NCBI RefSeq assembly: GCF_013385635.1 | Contig: NZ_JACAPR010000031.1 | Coordinates: forward strand, 1 to 64,000 | Length of the DNA stretch: 64,000 nucleotides | DNA from: Pseudomonas gingeri | GTDB lineage: Bacteria > Pseudomonadota > Gammaproteobacteria > Pseudomonadales > Pseudomonadaceae | Reading direction: 5' to 3' | In this document: one piece after another, positions 8,146-16,455 of the stretch | Position numbering within the stretch: the first letter of the stretch is position 1 | How the letters are laid out: each line of letters starts with the position of its first letter | Notes under the pieces: generated by a model | Databases searched by the model: none | What the model saw: only the letters and a program-made list of their open reading frames with translations | What the model was told of the DNA's origin: nothing | Translations under genes and position numbers: made by a program

Positions 8146-9414
8146 CTACACCCAGCGTTTGAACAGCACGCTGGCATTGACCCCGCCAAAACCGAAGCCA
8201 TTGGACAGTGCATAGTCCATGGCCACCGGCCGGGCCTGGCGGCGAATCAGGTCAAGGCCTTCGGCGGCCTCGTCGGGGTTGTCCAGGTTCAGCGTGGCCG
8301 GCGCGATCTGGTCGCGCAAGGCCAGGACCGTGAAGATCGCCTCGATCCCGCCGGCCGCGCCCAGCAGGTGCCCGGTGGCGGATTTGGTCGAACTGATGGC
8401 CGGGCCATCCAGCGTTCCGAACAGCGCCTTGATCGCCGCCATCTCGCCCTTGTCGCCCACCGGCGTCGAGGTGGCGTGGGCATTCAGATGGCGAACCTGC
8501 GAGGGCTCGACACCGGCCTGGCGCAACGCCTGCTGCATGGAGCGGCGCGCGCCGTCGCCGTCTTCGGGGCCCGCCGTCATGTGGTAGGCATCGGAACTGG
8601 TGCCGTACCCCACCAGTTCGGCGAGAGGCTTGGCGCCACGGGCCAGGGCATGTTCCAGTTCCTCGATCACCAGCAGGCCGGCGCCCTCGCCCATGACAAA
8701 ACCATCGCGGGCCTGGTCGAAAGGCCGGGAGGCGCGCTGCGGCGTGTCGTTGAAGTCACTGGACAGTGCCCTTGCCGCGGCGAAGCCGGCCAGGCTGACG
8801 CGGTGGATACAGGCTTCGGCGCCCCCGCAGATCGCTACATCGACCTCTCCCGCACGGATCATCCGCGCGGCATCGCCGATCGCCTGGACACCGGCGGCGC
8901 AGGCGGTCACCGGCGTGCCCAGCGGCCCCTTGAAACCGTAGCGGATCGAGACATGCCCGGCCGCCATGTTGCCGAGAAACGACGGAATGGTGAACGGCGA
9001 CAGGCGTCGCGGGCCCTTGCTGTCGGTGGTGCGCACCGCTTCGGCAATGGCCGGAAAGCCGCCGACGCCGGTGGCAATGATGGTCGCCGTGCGCTCCCGC
9101 GCTTCGGCGGTCTCGGGCATCCAACCGGCCTGGGCCAGGGCTTCATCGGCCGCCGCCAGGGCGAACAGGATGAAGCGGTCCATCTTGCGCTGCTCCTTGG
9201 CGGCCAGCAACTGGTCGGGATCGAAGCCGGCCTGCGGGTCCTGGAGGCGGTCCGGAACCTGGCCACCGATGCTGATCGACAGGTCGCCGATCAGCTCCGG
9301 CGGCAAGGGCCGGATCCCGGACTGTCCGGCCAGCAGACGCTGCCAGGTCTGCTCGACGCCACAGCCCAGCGGGGTCAATGCGCCCATACCCGTGACAACG
9401 ATGCGTTTGTTCAT
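8146..9414 (-). CDS. Beta-ketoacyl-ACP synthase II (FabF-like), stand-alone
   Basis: A 422-residue thiolase-fold enzyme with the full condensing triad: Cys172 (TACAAGVQ), His313 (NAHATSTPVGD) and His349 (KSATGHLLGAAG). It would elongate acyl-ACP with malonyl-ACP. The usual FabF neighbours (fabD, fabG, acpP) are absent; instead it is divergent from an HxlR regulator with 113 bases between the starts. This suggests a second, specialised or stress-regulated ketosynthase rather than the housekeeping one. Because the lone enzyme keeps all catalytic residues it is probably active; its acyl substrate cannot be told from the sequence. Confidence 0.9.
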   Translation of the reverse strand: MNKRIVVTGMGALTPLGCGVEQTWQRLLAGQSGIRPLPPELIGDLSISIGGQVPDRLQDPQAGFDPDQLLAAKEQRKMDRFILFALAAADEALAQAGWMPETAEARERTATIIATGVGGFPAIAEAVRTTDSKGPRRLSPFTIPSFLGNMAAGHVSIRYGFKGPLGTPVTACAAGVQAIGDAARMIRAGEVDVAICGGAEACIHRVSLAGFAAARALSSDFNDTPQRASRPFDQARDGFVMGEGAGLLVIEELEHALARGAKPLAELVGYGTSSDAYHMTAGPEDGDGARRSMQQALRQAGVEPSQVRHLNAHATSTPVGDKGEMAAIKALFGTLDGPAISSTKSATGHLLGAAGGIEAIFTVLALRDQIAPATLNLDNPDEAAEGLDLIRRQARPVAMDYALSNGFGFGGVNASVLFKRWV

Positions 9415-9464
9415 GACAATCCAACTCCTTCAGGTGATTGAGCGAGGTATTGGCTTATGGACGC

Positions 9465-9483
9465 TACTATCATCATGAAAGTA
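9465..9483. promoter_or_regulatory. Palindrome in the fabF/hxlR divergent promoter
   Basis: TACTATCATCATGAAAGTA is a 19-base inverted repeat with one mismatched pair, centred between the divergent ketosynthase and HxlR genes. HxlR proteins bind such palindromes as dimers next to their own gene, so this is the likely operator for both directions. Confidence 0.5.
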
Positions 9484-9527
9484 ACATACTCACCGGACAA
9501 AAGTTCGCTCGCCCGACAGGAGCCACC

Positions 9528-10010
9528 ATGCAACGCAAGACCCTGATCCATGCCGAATGCCCCATCGCCCGCAGCCTTGAACGGGTTGGCGAGTGGTGGA
9601 GCATCCTGATCATGCGCGACGCCTTGCAGGGCCTGAAACGCTTCGACGAATTCTCCCGCAGCCTGGAGATCGCCCCGAACATGCTGACCCGGCGTTTGAA
9701 TGCCCTGGTGGAAGACGGCCTGCTGGAGCGCGAGGCCTACAGCCAGCGCCCGCTGCGCTACCAGTATGTGCCGACCGCCAAGGGCAGGGATTTTCGCGTG
9801 GTGATCCTGGCCCTGGTGGAATGGGGCAATCGCCATTACGCGCCGGAAGGCGAAAGCGTGCAGATCGTCGAACGCGAGAGCGGTCGGCCATTGCACTTGA
9901 TGATGGCCGATAGCGCCGATGGCCGTCCGGTGCCGCTGGAGCGCAGCACCGTGCAGGCCGGGCCGGCGGCCAGTGAGGGAATGCGTCAGCGCCTGGCTGG
10001 CGGCGAGTAG
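9528..10010 (+). CDS. HxlR-family winged-helix regulator
   Basis: A 160-residue HxlR protein. The family signature is clear: CPIARSLERVGEWWSILIMRDALQ near residues 12-35, then the recognition region FDEFSRSLEIAPNMLTRRLNALVEDGLLER. A Cys at the start of the CPIA motif is often redox-sensitive in this family. The ATG at 9528 is preceded by CAGGAG and fits the family N-terminus; an upstream in-frame start would run through the palindrome at 9465-9483. It is divergent from the FabF-like gene and is its probable regulator. Its last 25 bases overlap the end of the convergent VOC gene. Confidence 0.88.
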   Translation: MQRKTLIHAECPIARSLERVGEWWSILIMRDALQGLKRFDEFSRSLEIAPNMLTRRLNALVEDGLLEREAYSQRPLRYQYVPTAKGRDFRVVILALVEWGNRHYAPEGESVQIVERESGRPLHLMMADSADGRPVPLERSTVQAGPAASEGMRQRLAGGE

Positions 10011-10405
10011 GCAAAGATCAGCTCGATCCCGATGCCGTTCGGGTCTTCGACGAACACCTGGTGTTCCGCCAGGTCGGGCACCACCCGCTCGTCAAAGGGC
10101 AGGCCGAGGTCGAGCAGGCGTTGGCGCATCCCCGGCAGGTCGCTGCAGCGAAAGGCGATGTGATCGAGCGCCCCCGTTCCCCCGCCTGCGGCACGGGCGC
10201 CCAGATAGGCCTCCAGTTCGGGATTGCTACGGTCCAGATCGGCGATATGCAGCAGTGCCCGCTCTCCCGAATAGAGCCACTGGCCAGGGAACGGGAACGC
10301 CGGACGCCAGCCCACTTCAAGGCCGATGGCATCGCGAAAGAACGCTACCGTCTCGTCGACCCGGGAAGTGCGCAGGGTGAAATGATCGAGATGCTGGACC
10401 GTCAT
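9986..10405 (-). CDS. VOC (glyoxalase/bleomycin-resistance fold) protein
   Basis: A 139-residue protein with two beta-alpha-beta-beta-beta halves of the vicinal oxygen chelate fold: QHLDHFTLRTSRVDETVAFF at the start, and LDHIAFRCSDL opening the second half. Likely metal ligands are His8, the second-half His in LDHIAF and the C-terminal Glu in GIGIELIF. Such proteins include dioxygenases, isomerases and resistance proteins; the sequence alone does not choose. It follows the exported SnoaL-like gene with an overlapping start and stop, so the two form an operon, and its 3' end overlaps hxlR on the other strand. Confidence 0.85.
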   Translation of the reverse strand: MTVQHLDHFTLRTSRVDETVAFFRDAIGLEVGWRPAFPFPGQWLYSGERALLHIADLDRSNPELEAYLGARAAGGGTGALDHIAFRCSDLPGMRQRLLDLGLPFDERVVPDLAEHQVFVEDPNGIGIELIFAYSPPARR

Positions 10406-10953
10406 AGTGCCCCCAGTTGTTTCATCAAGGTCAGGTTGTCTTCAAGGTGCCAGTCGGCGGCGATCCTGCCGTTTTCGATCTGGTAGATATCGAAGGCGAT
10501 AAAGTCCACCACCTGGCCGCTGCCCTTGCGTTCGCCAAAGGTCCCGGTGAAATGCCCGCGAAAATGCAGCTGCGCGCTGACCCGGTCTCCGGCGACGATC
10601 ATCTGCACGACTTCGCACGTCAGGTCGGGAACCGCTGCACGAAACGCCCGGGAAGCCTGCAACGGTCCCTGCGGCCCCTGCTGGCGCCCGGCAGGCAGCG
10701 TGTGGTCGATGAAGTGGTCCGCCAGCGCGGCACGGGCCAGGGCTTCGTCACCGGTGTGCCAGAAGGTGTCGTAACGCAGGGCGGCGGTTTGCGCGAGTTT
10801 CAGTTGCTCGGGGGACAGGCTCTTGTCGACGGCCAGCACGCCCGGCTTCACCAGTTCGGGTGTGGCGGCGGATGCCAGGCCCGAAAGCACCAGGGTGAAG
10901 AGTACACCCGCGAGGCGGGCGGTGAAGTTGCGCGATAGGGGTGTGAGTTGCAT
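10402..10953 (-). CDS. Exported SnoaL/NTF2-like protein
   Basis: A 183-residue protein with a signal peptide (RNFTARLAGVLFTLVLSGLASAA, cleavage near residue 29) and a SnoaL-like ester-cyclase/NTF2 cone. Visible motifs are ALADHFIDHTLPAGRQQGPQ, SAQLHFRGHFTGTFG and the ending NGRIAADWHLEDNLTLMKQLG, as in predicted ester cyclases. The start at 10953 has GGAGC nine bases upstream, whereas a longer reading to 11052 lacks a ribosome site and would bury the signal peptide. It is coupled to the VOC gene by a four-base overlap. A role in handling a small hydrophobic compound in the periplasm is possible but unproven. Confidence 0.75.
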   Translation of the reverse strand: MQLTPLSRNFTARLAGVLFTLVLSGLASAATPELVKPGVLAVDKSLSPEQLKLAQTAALRYDTFWHTGDEALARAALADHFIDHTLPAGRQQGPQGPLQASRAFRAAVPDLTCEVVQMIVAGDRVSAQLHFRGHFTGTFGERKGSGQVVDFIAFDIYQIENGRIAADWHLEDNLTLMKQLGAL

Positions 10954-11256
10954 GGTCCAGGGCTCCGTTGAAGGGACTGATCGGTAAAACCGGATGCGAC
11001 TGCAGCCAGGTTGGCCGACCCTCATCCGATCACTGGACACCACGTTAATCATTCGGCCCTGCTTTGATAATCGACCCGAAATCGAAAATGACTTTCGGAC
11101 TTTTCGAATAATCCCTTCCTGAATGAACCTCGTCGTTTTTACGCGTTGCGACCTCGTCGGAAAAAGGCATTGTGCTATCTCGAAAGCCGATGTTATGTTT
11201 ATAACAAGATCAAAACAAATGACATAAACATAACAATCTCACGCCGGCGCGCCGCT
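10954..11256. promoter_or_regulatory. 303-base divergent intergenic region with three inverted repeats
   Basis: The region separates the exported SnoaL-like gene from the RpiR gene. TCGAAAA at 11082-11088 and TTTTCGA at 11101-11107 form a 7-base inverted repeat with a 12-base gap. GTTATGTTTAT at 11192-11202 is mirrored exactly by ATAAACATAAC at 11224-11234, and the left arm is itself part of GTTAT-GTTT-ATAAC. No gene was seen inside. The long AT-rich repeat next to rpiR is the probable operator for that regulator. Confidence 0.45.
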
Positions 11257-12117
11257 ATGTCCACGGAAAAGAACAGCTTTCTCCAGGTGCTGGAACAACA
11301 GTTCTCCAGCCTGACCCCCACCGGCAAGCGCATCGCCAGCTACCTGCTGGGTAATCCGGAGCAGTTGCCGTTCGAGTCGGCCGACAGCATCGCGCAGCAG
11401 GCTTCCACCACGGGGATTTCCGTGGGGCGTTTCCTGCGCTCCCTGGGTTACCAGAACATCGATGAGGTCAAGAAGAGCCTGCGCGGCGAAGCGCCGACTT
11501 CGTGGCTGATCACCGACCGCATTGCCGCCTTCCGTGCCGAAGCCAACCAGGAGGACGCCCTCGACAGATCCATGGGCCGCGAACTCGAGGCCATCCAGCA
11601 TGCCTATGGCCTGGCACGCAGCGAAGCCTTCACCCGGATCGTGCAGCGCATCCATGAAGCCGATGCCGTGTTCATTCTCGGGATTCAATCCACCCGGGGG
11701 ATTCTCACGGCGTTCCATAGCCACCTCGAATACATTCGCCCCAAGGTCTACTACGTCGATGGCCTGTCAGGGATCTACGCCGAAACGCTGAACTCCGGCT
11801 TCGCCAATCCCTACGCCATCATTGCCGACTTCCGCGCCTATTCCAGCGTGACCCAGGCCTTCTGCAACGCGGCGATCGACAACGACCTGCCCACGGCCCT
11901 GATCACCGATCTGCAATGCCCCTGGGCGCGAGACTACCCGCTGGATCTGCTGCAACTGAAAACCGATGTCGGGCAGTTCTGGGACTCCCCTGCTCCGCTG
12001 GCCTGCCTGTTGAACCTGGTGGTTTCGGCCGTCGCGGAGAAATACGGCGAACGCCTCGATGAGCGCCTGGCCAGGAACCGTCAATTGCAAAAAGCCTTCG
12101 GCCAGTTCGAAGGCTGA
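11257..12117 (+). CDS. RpiR/MurR-family regulator with SIS domain
   Basis: A 286-residue protein: an N-terminal RpiR helix-turn-helix (FSSLTPTGKRIASYLL, SADSIAQQASTTGISVGRFLRSLGY, about residues 14-68) followed by a SIS phosphosugar-binding domain (VFILGIQSTRGIL near residue 140). Relatives such as MurR sense cell-wall amino-sugar phosphates. It stands just upstream of a D-Ala-D-Ala dipeptidase and a dipeptide transporter, which suggests control of peptidoglycan-fragment use. The ATG at 11257 lacks a strong ribosome site; upstream in-frame codons run through the AT-rich repeats at 11192-11234 and were not used. Confidence 0.85.
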   Translation: MSTEKNSFLQVLEQQFSSLTPTGKRIASYLLGNPEQLPFESADSIAQQASTTGISVGRFLRSLGYQNIDEVKKSLRGEAPTSWLITDRIAAFRAEANQEDALDRSMGRELEAIQHAYGLARSEAFTRIVQRIHEADAVFILGIQSTRGILTAFHSHLEYIRPKVYYVDGLSGIYAETLNSGFANPYAIIADFRAYSSVTQAFCNAAIDNDLPTALITDLQCPWARDYPLDLLQLKTDVGQFWDSPAPLACLLNLVVSAVAEKYGERLDERLARNRQLQKAFGQFEG

Positions 12118-12153
12118 CCCACCGCCTCGCCGAATCCCCACTGGAGTGTTTGC

Positions 12154-12693
12154 GTGAACAACAGCCCCCTTGTAGAGATTGATGCCCAGCGCTATCAGGT
12201 GCAAATCGACCTGATCTACGCCAGTGCAGACAACCTGGCTGGAAAAGTGATCTACCCGACGGCCCGTTGCCTGCTGCATCGCCGCGCCGCCGAGTGCCTG
12301 GACAAGGCCAGCCAAAGGGCGCGCCTGGCCGGACTGACCCTGCGCCTCTATGACGCCTACCGCCCGCCCTACGCCCAGTACCTGTTGTGGGAAGCGTTGC
12401 CGAACAACGACTACGTGCGCGATCCGCACCTGGGCTCCCACCACAGCCGTGGCGTGGCCGTGGACCTGACCCTGGTGGGCGGCGATGGCGAACCACTGGA
12501 CATGGGCACCGCGTTCGACGCCATGGAAGAACGCTCCCATCAGTTCTACCCCGACCTGCCCGCCGAGGTGCAACGCAATCGCCTGCTGTTGCTGGGGATC
12601 ATGCTCGGCGCCGGGTTCCAGGCAATCGATACCGAATGGTGGCATTACGAATTACCGAATGCCGACGACTACCCCTTGCTGGAGGAGGAGTAA
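12154..12693 (+). CDS. ddpX: D-alanyl-D-alanine dipeptidase (VanX/DdpX)
   Basis: A 179-residue zinc dipeptidase of the VanX family that splits D-Ala-D-Ala. All catalytic positions can be seen: Arg70 (DAYRPPY), zinc ligands His97 and Asp104 in SHHSRGVAVD, the general base Glu161 and zinc ligand His164 in EWWHYE. There is no signal peptide, so it acts in the cytoplasm on imported dipeptide. The start is a GTG at 12154 with GGAG seven bases upstream. The next five genes encode a Ddp/Dpp-type ABC importer, the same set as in the E. coli ddp operon, so the cluster recycles D-Ala-D-Ala for carbon and nitrogen. Confidence 0.93.
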   Translation: MNNSPLVEIDAQRYQVQIDLIYASADNLAGKVIYPTARCLLHRRAAECLDKASQRARLAGLTLRLYDAYRPPYAQYLLWEALPNNDYVRDPHLGSHHSRGVAVDLTLVGGDGEPLDMGTAFDAMEERSHQFYPDLPAEVQRNRLLLLGIMLGAGFQAIDTEWWHYELPNADDYPLLEEE

Positions 12694-12838
12694 GCCGGCG
12701 CCCTGAAAAATCCGATCCACCCGCAACGCCAGACCTGACGAAACCACAGAGTTTCGCAAGCGACACAGCACGGCCCACCCCGGTGTGGCTGAAAACAACA
12801 ATAACCCGCATGACTTACGTTTCACCTGCAACTGCCCG

Positions 12839-12855
12839 GTTATAGCTTTTATAAA
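12839..12855. promoter_or_regulatory. Possible second RpiR site before ddpA
   Basis: GTTATAGCTTTTATAAA resembles the GTTAT-GTTT-ATAAC element at 11192-11205. It lies about 45 bases upstream of the binding-protein gene, in the 206-base gap after ddpX. The match is partial. Confidence 0.25.
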
Positions 12856-12899
12856 AAACCTGACGAACTTCCATACATCGAATGATCAAGGAAACCGGC

Positions 12900-14480
12900 A
12901 TGAACCCAACGAACACCGTGACCCGCAACGCCTTTTCCGGCACTGGCAAACTGCTGCTGAGCGTCCTGTGCAGCGCCTTGAGCCTGGGGGCCTGGCAGGC
13001 CGCCACCGCGGCTGTGCCCCAGGACACGCTGGTCATCGGCAAACCCGCCGATCCGCAGACCCTGGACCCGGCCGTGACCTTCGACAACAACGACTGGACC
13101 ATCACCTATCCGTCGTACCAGCGCCTGGTCGGCTACAAGGTCGAGGGTGACAAGAGCAGCACCGAAGTCCAGGGCGACCTGGCCGAGAGCTGGACCGTGT
13201 CCCCGGACAACCTGGTCTGGGAATTCAAGATCAGGCCCGGCAACAAGTTCGATGACGGCGCCCCGGTGGATGCGGCCGCGGTGAAGTTTTCCTTCGACCG
13301 CCTGATGACCCTCAAGCAGGGGCCGTCTGGCGCCTTCCCGGAAGACATGGTGGTGACGGTGGTCGATCCGCAGACCATCCGTTTCACCCTGAAGACGCCT
13401 TTCGCGCCGTTCCTGTTCACCCTGGCGCACAACGGTGCCTCGATCATCAACCCGGCGGTGATGAGCAAGGGTGCCGACGTCAATGCCTGGCTGTCCAGCC
13501 ACACCGCCGGCTCCGGCCCCTTCCGCCTGAGCAACTGGCAGAAAGGCCAGTCGTTGACCCTTGAACCGAACAGCTATTTCGCCGGCCCCAAGCCGGCACT
13601 GAAAAGCGTGGTGATCAAGATCATCGGCGAGCCCTCCGTGCGTCGCCTGCAACTCGAACACGGTGACCTGGACATCATCGAAGACATGCCCGAAGACCAG
13701 CTCGGCGCGCTCGGCAAAAAGTCCGGCGTGGTGGTCCGGGAATTCCCGTCGCTGCGGGTGACCTACCTGTACCTGAACAACAAGAAAGGCCCGCTGGCCA
13801 ACGTCGATGCCCGCCGGGCGATCACCGAGGCGGTGGACTACAACGGCATTGTCAAAGGCATCCTCAAGGACAAGGCCAAGCTGATGAACGGGCCGATCCC
13901 GGATGGCATGTGGGCCTACGACAGCTCGCTGCCACCGATGAAACAGGACCTCGCCGGTGCCAGGGACAGCCTCGCCAAGGTGCCGCAGAAGATCACCACC
14001 CTGAGCTACATGTACTCGGACAAGGACCCCAACTGGGAACCGATCGGCCTGACACTGCAAGCCGCGCTGGCGCCCCTGGGCATCAACCTCAAGCTGGAAA
14101 AACTTGCCAACGCGACCTTGCGCGAACGCGTCGGCCAGGCCGACTTCGACATCGCCTCGGGGGCCTGGAGCCCGGACTTTGCCGACCCGTACATGTTCAT
14201 GAACTTCTGGTTCGACTCGAAGATGCAGGGCCTGCAGGGCAACCGCTCGTTCTACAGCAATCCCGAAGTCGACCAACTGATCCGCGAAGCGGCTTCCACC
14301 AGCGACACCGCCAAGCGCGTCGAGCTGTACCAGACGGCCCAGAAAAAGGTGCTCAAGGACAGCGTCTACGCCTACCTCTATCAGAAGAGCTACACCTTGC
14401 CGATGCGTGATTCGGTCAAGGGCTACGTGTTCAACCCGATGCTCGAACAGGTCTTCAACCTGGGCAGCATGAGCAAGTAA
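12900..14480 (+). CDS. ddpA: Dipeptide ABC transporter binding protein (DdpA-like)
   Basis: A 526-residue SBP_bac_5 protein. The ATG at 12900 has AAGGAA nine bases upstream and gives a signal peptide (residues about 1-38, core LLLSVLCSALSLGAWQAATAA). Family motifs are visible: LVIGKPADPQTLDPAVTFDNND, DLAESWTVSPDNLVWEFKIRPG and the C-terminal AYAYLYQKSYTLPMRDSVKG. It delivers peptides to the permeases that follow. Position after the D-Ala-D-Ala dipeptidase suggests that ligand. A GC-rich hairpin at 14491-14517 immediately after the gene may protect this mRNA segment, as is common for binding proteins that need higher expression than their permeases. Confidence 0.9.
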   Translation: MNPTNTVTRNAFSGTGKLLLSVLCSALSLGAWQAATAAVPQDTLVIGKPADPQTLDPAVTFDNNDWTITYPSYQRLVGYKVEGDKSSTEVQGDLAESWTVSPDNLVWEFKIRPGNKFDDGAPVDAAAVKFSFDRLMTLKQGPSGAFPEDMVVTVVDPQTIRFTLKTPFAPFLFTLAHNGASIINPAVMSKGADVNAWLSSHTAGSGPFRLSNWQKGQSLTLEPNSYFAGPKPALKSVVIKIIGEPSVRRLQLEHGDLDIIEDMPEDQLGALGKKSGVVVREFPSLRVTYLYLNNKKGPLANVDARRAITEAVDYNGIVKGILKDKAKLMNGPIPDGMWAYDSSLPPMKQDLAGARDSLAKVPQKITTLSYMYSDKDPNWEPIGLTLQAALAPLGINLKLEKLANATLRERVGQADFDIASGAWSPDFADPYMFMNFWFDSKMQGLQGNRSFYSNPEVDQLIREAASTSDTAKRVELYQTAQKKVLKDSVYAYLYQKSYTLPMRDSVKGYVFNPMLEQVFNLGSMSK

Positions 14481-14490
14481 ACCTGCTCGC

Positions 14491-14517
14491 GCGCGCCGGC
14501 CCGGCAAGGCGGCGCGC
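14491..14517 (+). repeat. Intercistronic hairpin after the binding-protein gene
   Basis: GCGCGCCG at 14491-14498 pairs with CGGCGCGC at 14510-14517 across an 11-base loop. No T tract follows, and the operon continues, so it is more likely an mRNA-stabilising or partial-attenuation structure than a full terminator. Confidence 0.4.
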
Positions 14518-14553
14518 GTCTGATTCTCGTCGTTCGTGTGACTGAGGTGCCCG

Positions 14554-15570
14554 ATGGCCTTCCTGACTCTGTTGCGCAAGCGCCTGCTCGGCCTGGTGTT
14601 GGTCGTGTTCGGCGTTTCGCTGATTACCTTTGCAATTTCGCACCTGATTCCCGGGGACCCCGCCCGGCTGATCGCCGGCGACCGTGCCAGCGATGCACTG
14701 GTGGCCGGTATCCGTCACCAGCTGGGCCTGGACCTGCCGCTGTATCAACAATACGGCCGCTACCTGATGGACTTGCTGCACGGCGACCTCGGCACCTCGA
14801 TCCGGACCAACCGTCCGGTCCTGGAGGACCTGCAGGCATTCTTCCCGGCCACCCTGGAGCTGGCACTGGTGGCGCTGGTGCTGGCGATCCTGGTCGGCGT
14901 ACCGCTGGGCGTGCTGTCGGCGGTCTATCACAACCGCGCCATCGACCAGATCGCCCGCACCCTGGCGGTCACCGGTATTTCCACCCCGGCCTTCTGGCTC
15001 GGTCTGGGCGCGATTGTGCTGTTCTACGGCCACCTGGGTTGGTTACCAGGTGGCGGGCGCTTGTCCGAAGGACTTGTGCCGCCGCCGACCTTTACCGGTT
15101 TCTACCTGATCGATTCGCTGCTCGCCGGTAACGCAGAACTGTTTCTCGATACGCTGCAACACCTGGTTCTACCGGCCGCGACCCTGGGTTTCGTCACCCT
15201 CGGCGTGGTTGCCCGACAGATTCGCTCGGCCATGCTCGACCAATTGGGCGAAGACTATATCCGCACCGCCCGCGCCTATGGCCTGTCGCGCTGGACGGTG
15301 ATCCTGCGCCATGCCCTGCCCAACGCGCTGATCCCCTCGGTGACCGTGCTCGGCCTGACCCTGGGTGACCTGCTGTATGGCGCCGTGCTGACCGAAACCG
15401 TGTTTGCCTGGCCAGGCATGGGCGCCTATGTGGTCAAGTCGATCCAGTCGCTGGACTTCCCGGCGGTGATGGGCTTCGCGATCCTGGTGTCATTCATCTA
15501 TGTGCTGTTGAACATGGCCATCGATCTTCTGTACCGCGTGATCGACCCACGCATCGGCGAGGTGAATTGA
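14554..15570 (+). CDS. ddpB: Dipeptide ABC transporter permease (DdpB-like)
   Basis: A 338-residue DppB-type permease with about six membrane helices. The N-terminal KRLLGLVLVVFGVSLITFAISHLIPGDPAR segment is the family hallmark, and the ATPase-coupling EAA loop appears around residues 222-260 as DQLGEDYIRTARAYGLSRW followed by HALPNALIPSVT. It forms one half of the transmembrane channel with the next gene, which starts one base after this stop. The substrate is inferred to be D-Ala-D-Ala or a related peptide from ddpX upstream. Confidence 0.92.
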   Translation: MAFLTLLRKRLLGLVLVVFGVSLITFAISHLIPGDPARLIAGDRASDALVAGIRHQLGLDLPLYQQYGRYLMDLLHGDLGTSIRTNRPVLEDLQAFFPATLELALVALVLAILVGVPLGVLSAVYHNRAIDQIARTLAVTGISTPAFWLGLGAIVLFYGHLGWLPGGGRLSEGLVPPPTFTGFYLIDSLLAGNAELFLDTLQHLVLPAATLGFVTLGVVARQIRSAMLDQLGEDYIRTARAYGLSRWTVILRHALPNALIPSVTVLGLTLGDLLYGAVLTETVFAWPGMGAYVVKSIQSLDFPAVMGFAILVSFIYVLLNMAIDLLYRVIDPRIGEVN

Positions 15571-15571
15571 A

Positions 15572-16453
15572 ATGTCCATCCCCCTGACCGCAGCGCGCGG
15601 CCCGCGCTGGAGCGAGAAATTCGCCTACCTGGGTTACCAGATCCGCCGCAGCCCGCTGACCATGGCCGGCCTGGCGATCACCATGATCGTGCTGCTGTGC
15701 ATGATCTTCGCGCCCTGGCTCGCCAGCCATGACCCCAATGCGCTGGACCTCACCGCGCGCCTGATGCCGCCGTCGGCCGAACACTGGTTCGGCACCGATG
15801 AAGTCGGCCGGGACCTGTTCAGCCGCGTCCTGTTCGGCAGCCAGCAATCGGTGGGCGTAGGCCTGTTCGTGGCCTTTGCCTCCTGCCTGATCGGCGGCCT
15901 GCTGGGCTGCTTTTCCGGAATCATCGGCGGGCGTTTCGACGCGCTGATCATGCGCCTGATGGACATCATGCTGTCGGTGCCCTCCCTGGTGCTGATCATG
16001 GCCCTGGCCGCGGCCCTGGGCGCCAGCCTGTTCAATGCCATGCTGGCGATCACCCTGGTACGGATTCCGTCCTATGTGCGACTGGCCCGCGGCCAGGCTC
16101 TGAGCATCCGCCAGATGGGCTACGTCAAGGCGGCCCAGACCTTCGGTGCCGGGCGCTGGCACATGGTGCACTGGCACGTGGCCCGCAATGCCATGCCACC
16201 GTTGCTGGTGCAATTGAGCCTGGATATCGGCAGCGCCATTCTCATGGCCTCGGCCCTGGGCTTTATCGGCCTGGGAGCACAACAGCCCACCGCCGAATGG
16301 GGCGCCATGGTCGCCACCGGGCGCAACTACATCCTCGACAACTGGTGGTATTCGACCTTTCCCGGCCTGGCGATCCTGATCACCGCCACCGGTTTCAACC
16401 TGCTGGGCGATGGCGTGCGCGATCTGCTCGATCCACGGCAACAGGGGAAATGA
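15572..16453 (+). CDS. ddpC: Dipeptide ABC transporter permease (DdpC-like)
   Basis: A 293-residue DppC-type permease. The LTMAGLAITMIVLLCMIFAPWLASHDPNALDL segment, the HWFGTDEVGRDLFSRVLFGSQQS motif near residues 70-92 and the coupling loop RQMGYVKAAQTFGAGRW are all family signatures. It begins one base after ddpB and its stop overlaps a possible ATG of the ATPase gene. It is the second half of the membrane channel. Confidence 0.92.
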   Translation: MSIPLTAARGPRWSEKFAYLGYQIRRSPLTMAGLAITMIVLLCMIFAPWLASHDPNALDLTARLMPPSAEHWFGTDEVGRDLFSRVLFGSQQSVGVGLFVAFASCLIGGLLGCFSGIIGGRFDALIMRLMDIMLSVPSLVLIMALAAALGASLFNAMLAITLVRIPSYVRLARGQALSIRQMGYVKAAQTFGAGRWHMVHWHVARNAMPPLLVQLSLDIGSAILMASALGFIGLGAQQPTAEWGAMVATGRNYILDNWWYSTFPGLAILITATGFNLLGDGVRDLLDPRQQGK

Positions 16454-16455
16454 CC

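Noticed and set aside
12849..14579. 576-codon minus-strand frame over ddpA
   Set aside because: Shadow of high-GC coding; the plus-strand gene has signal peptide and family motifs.
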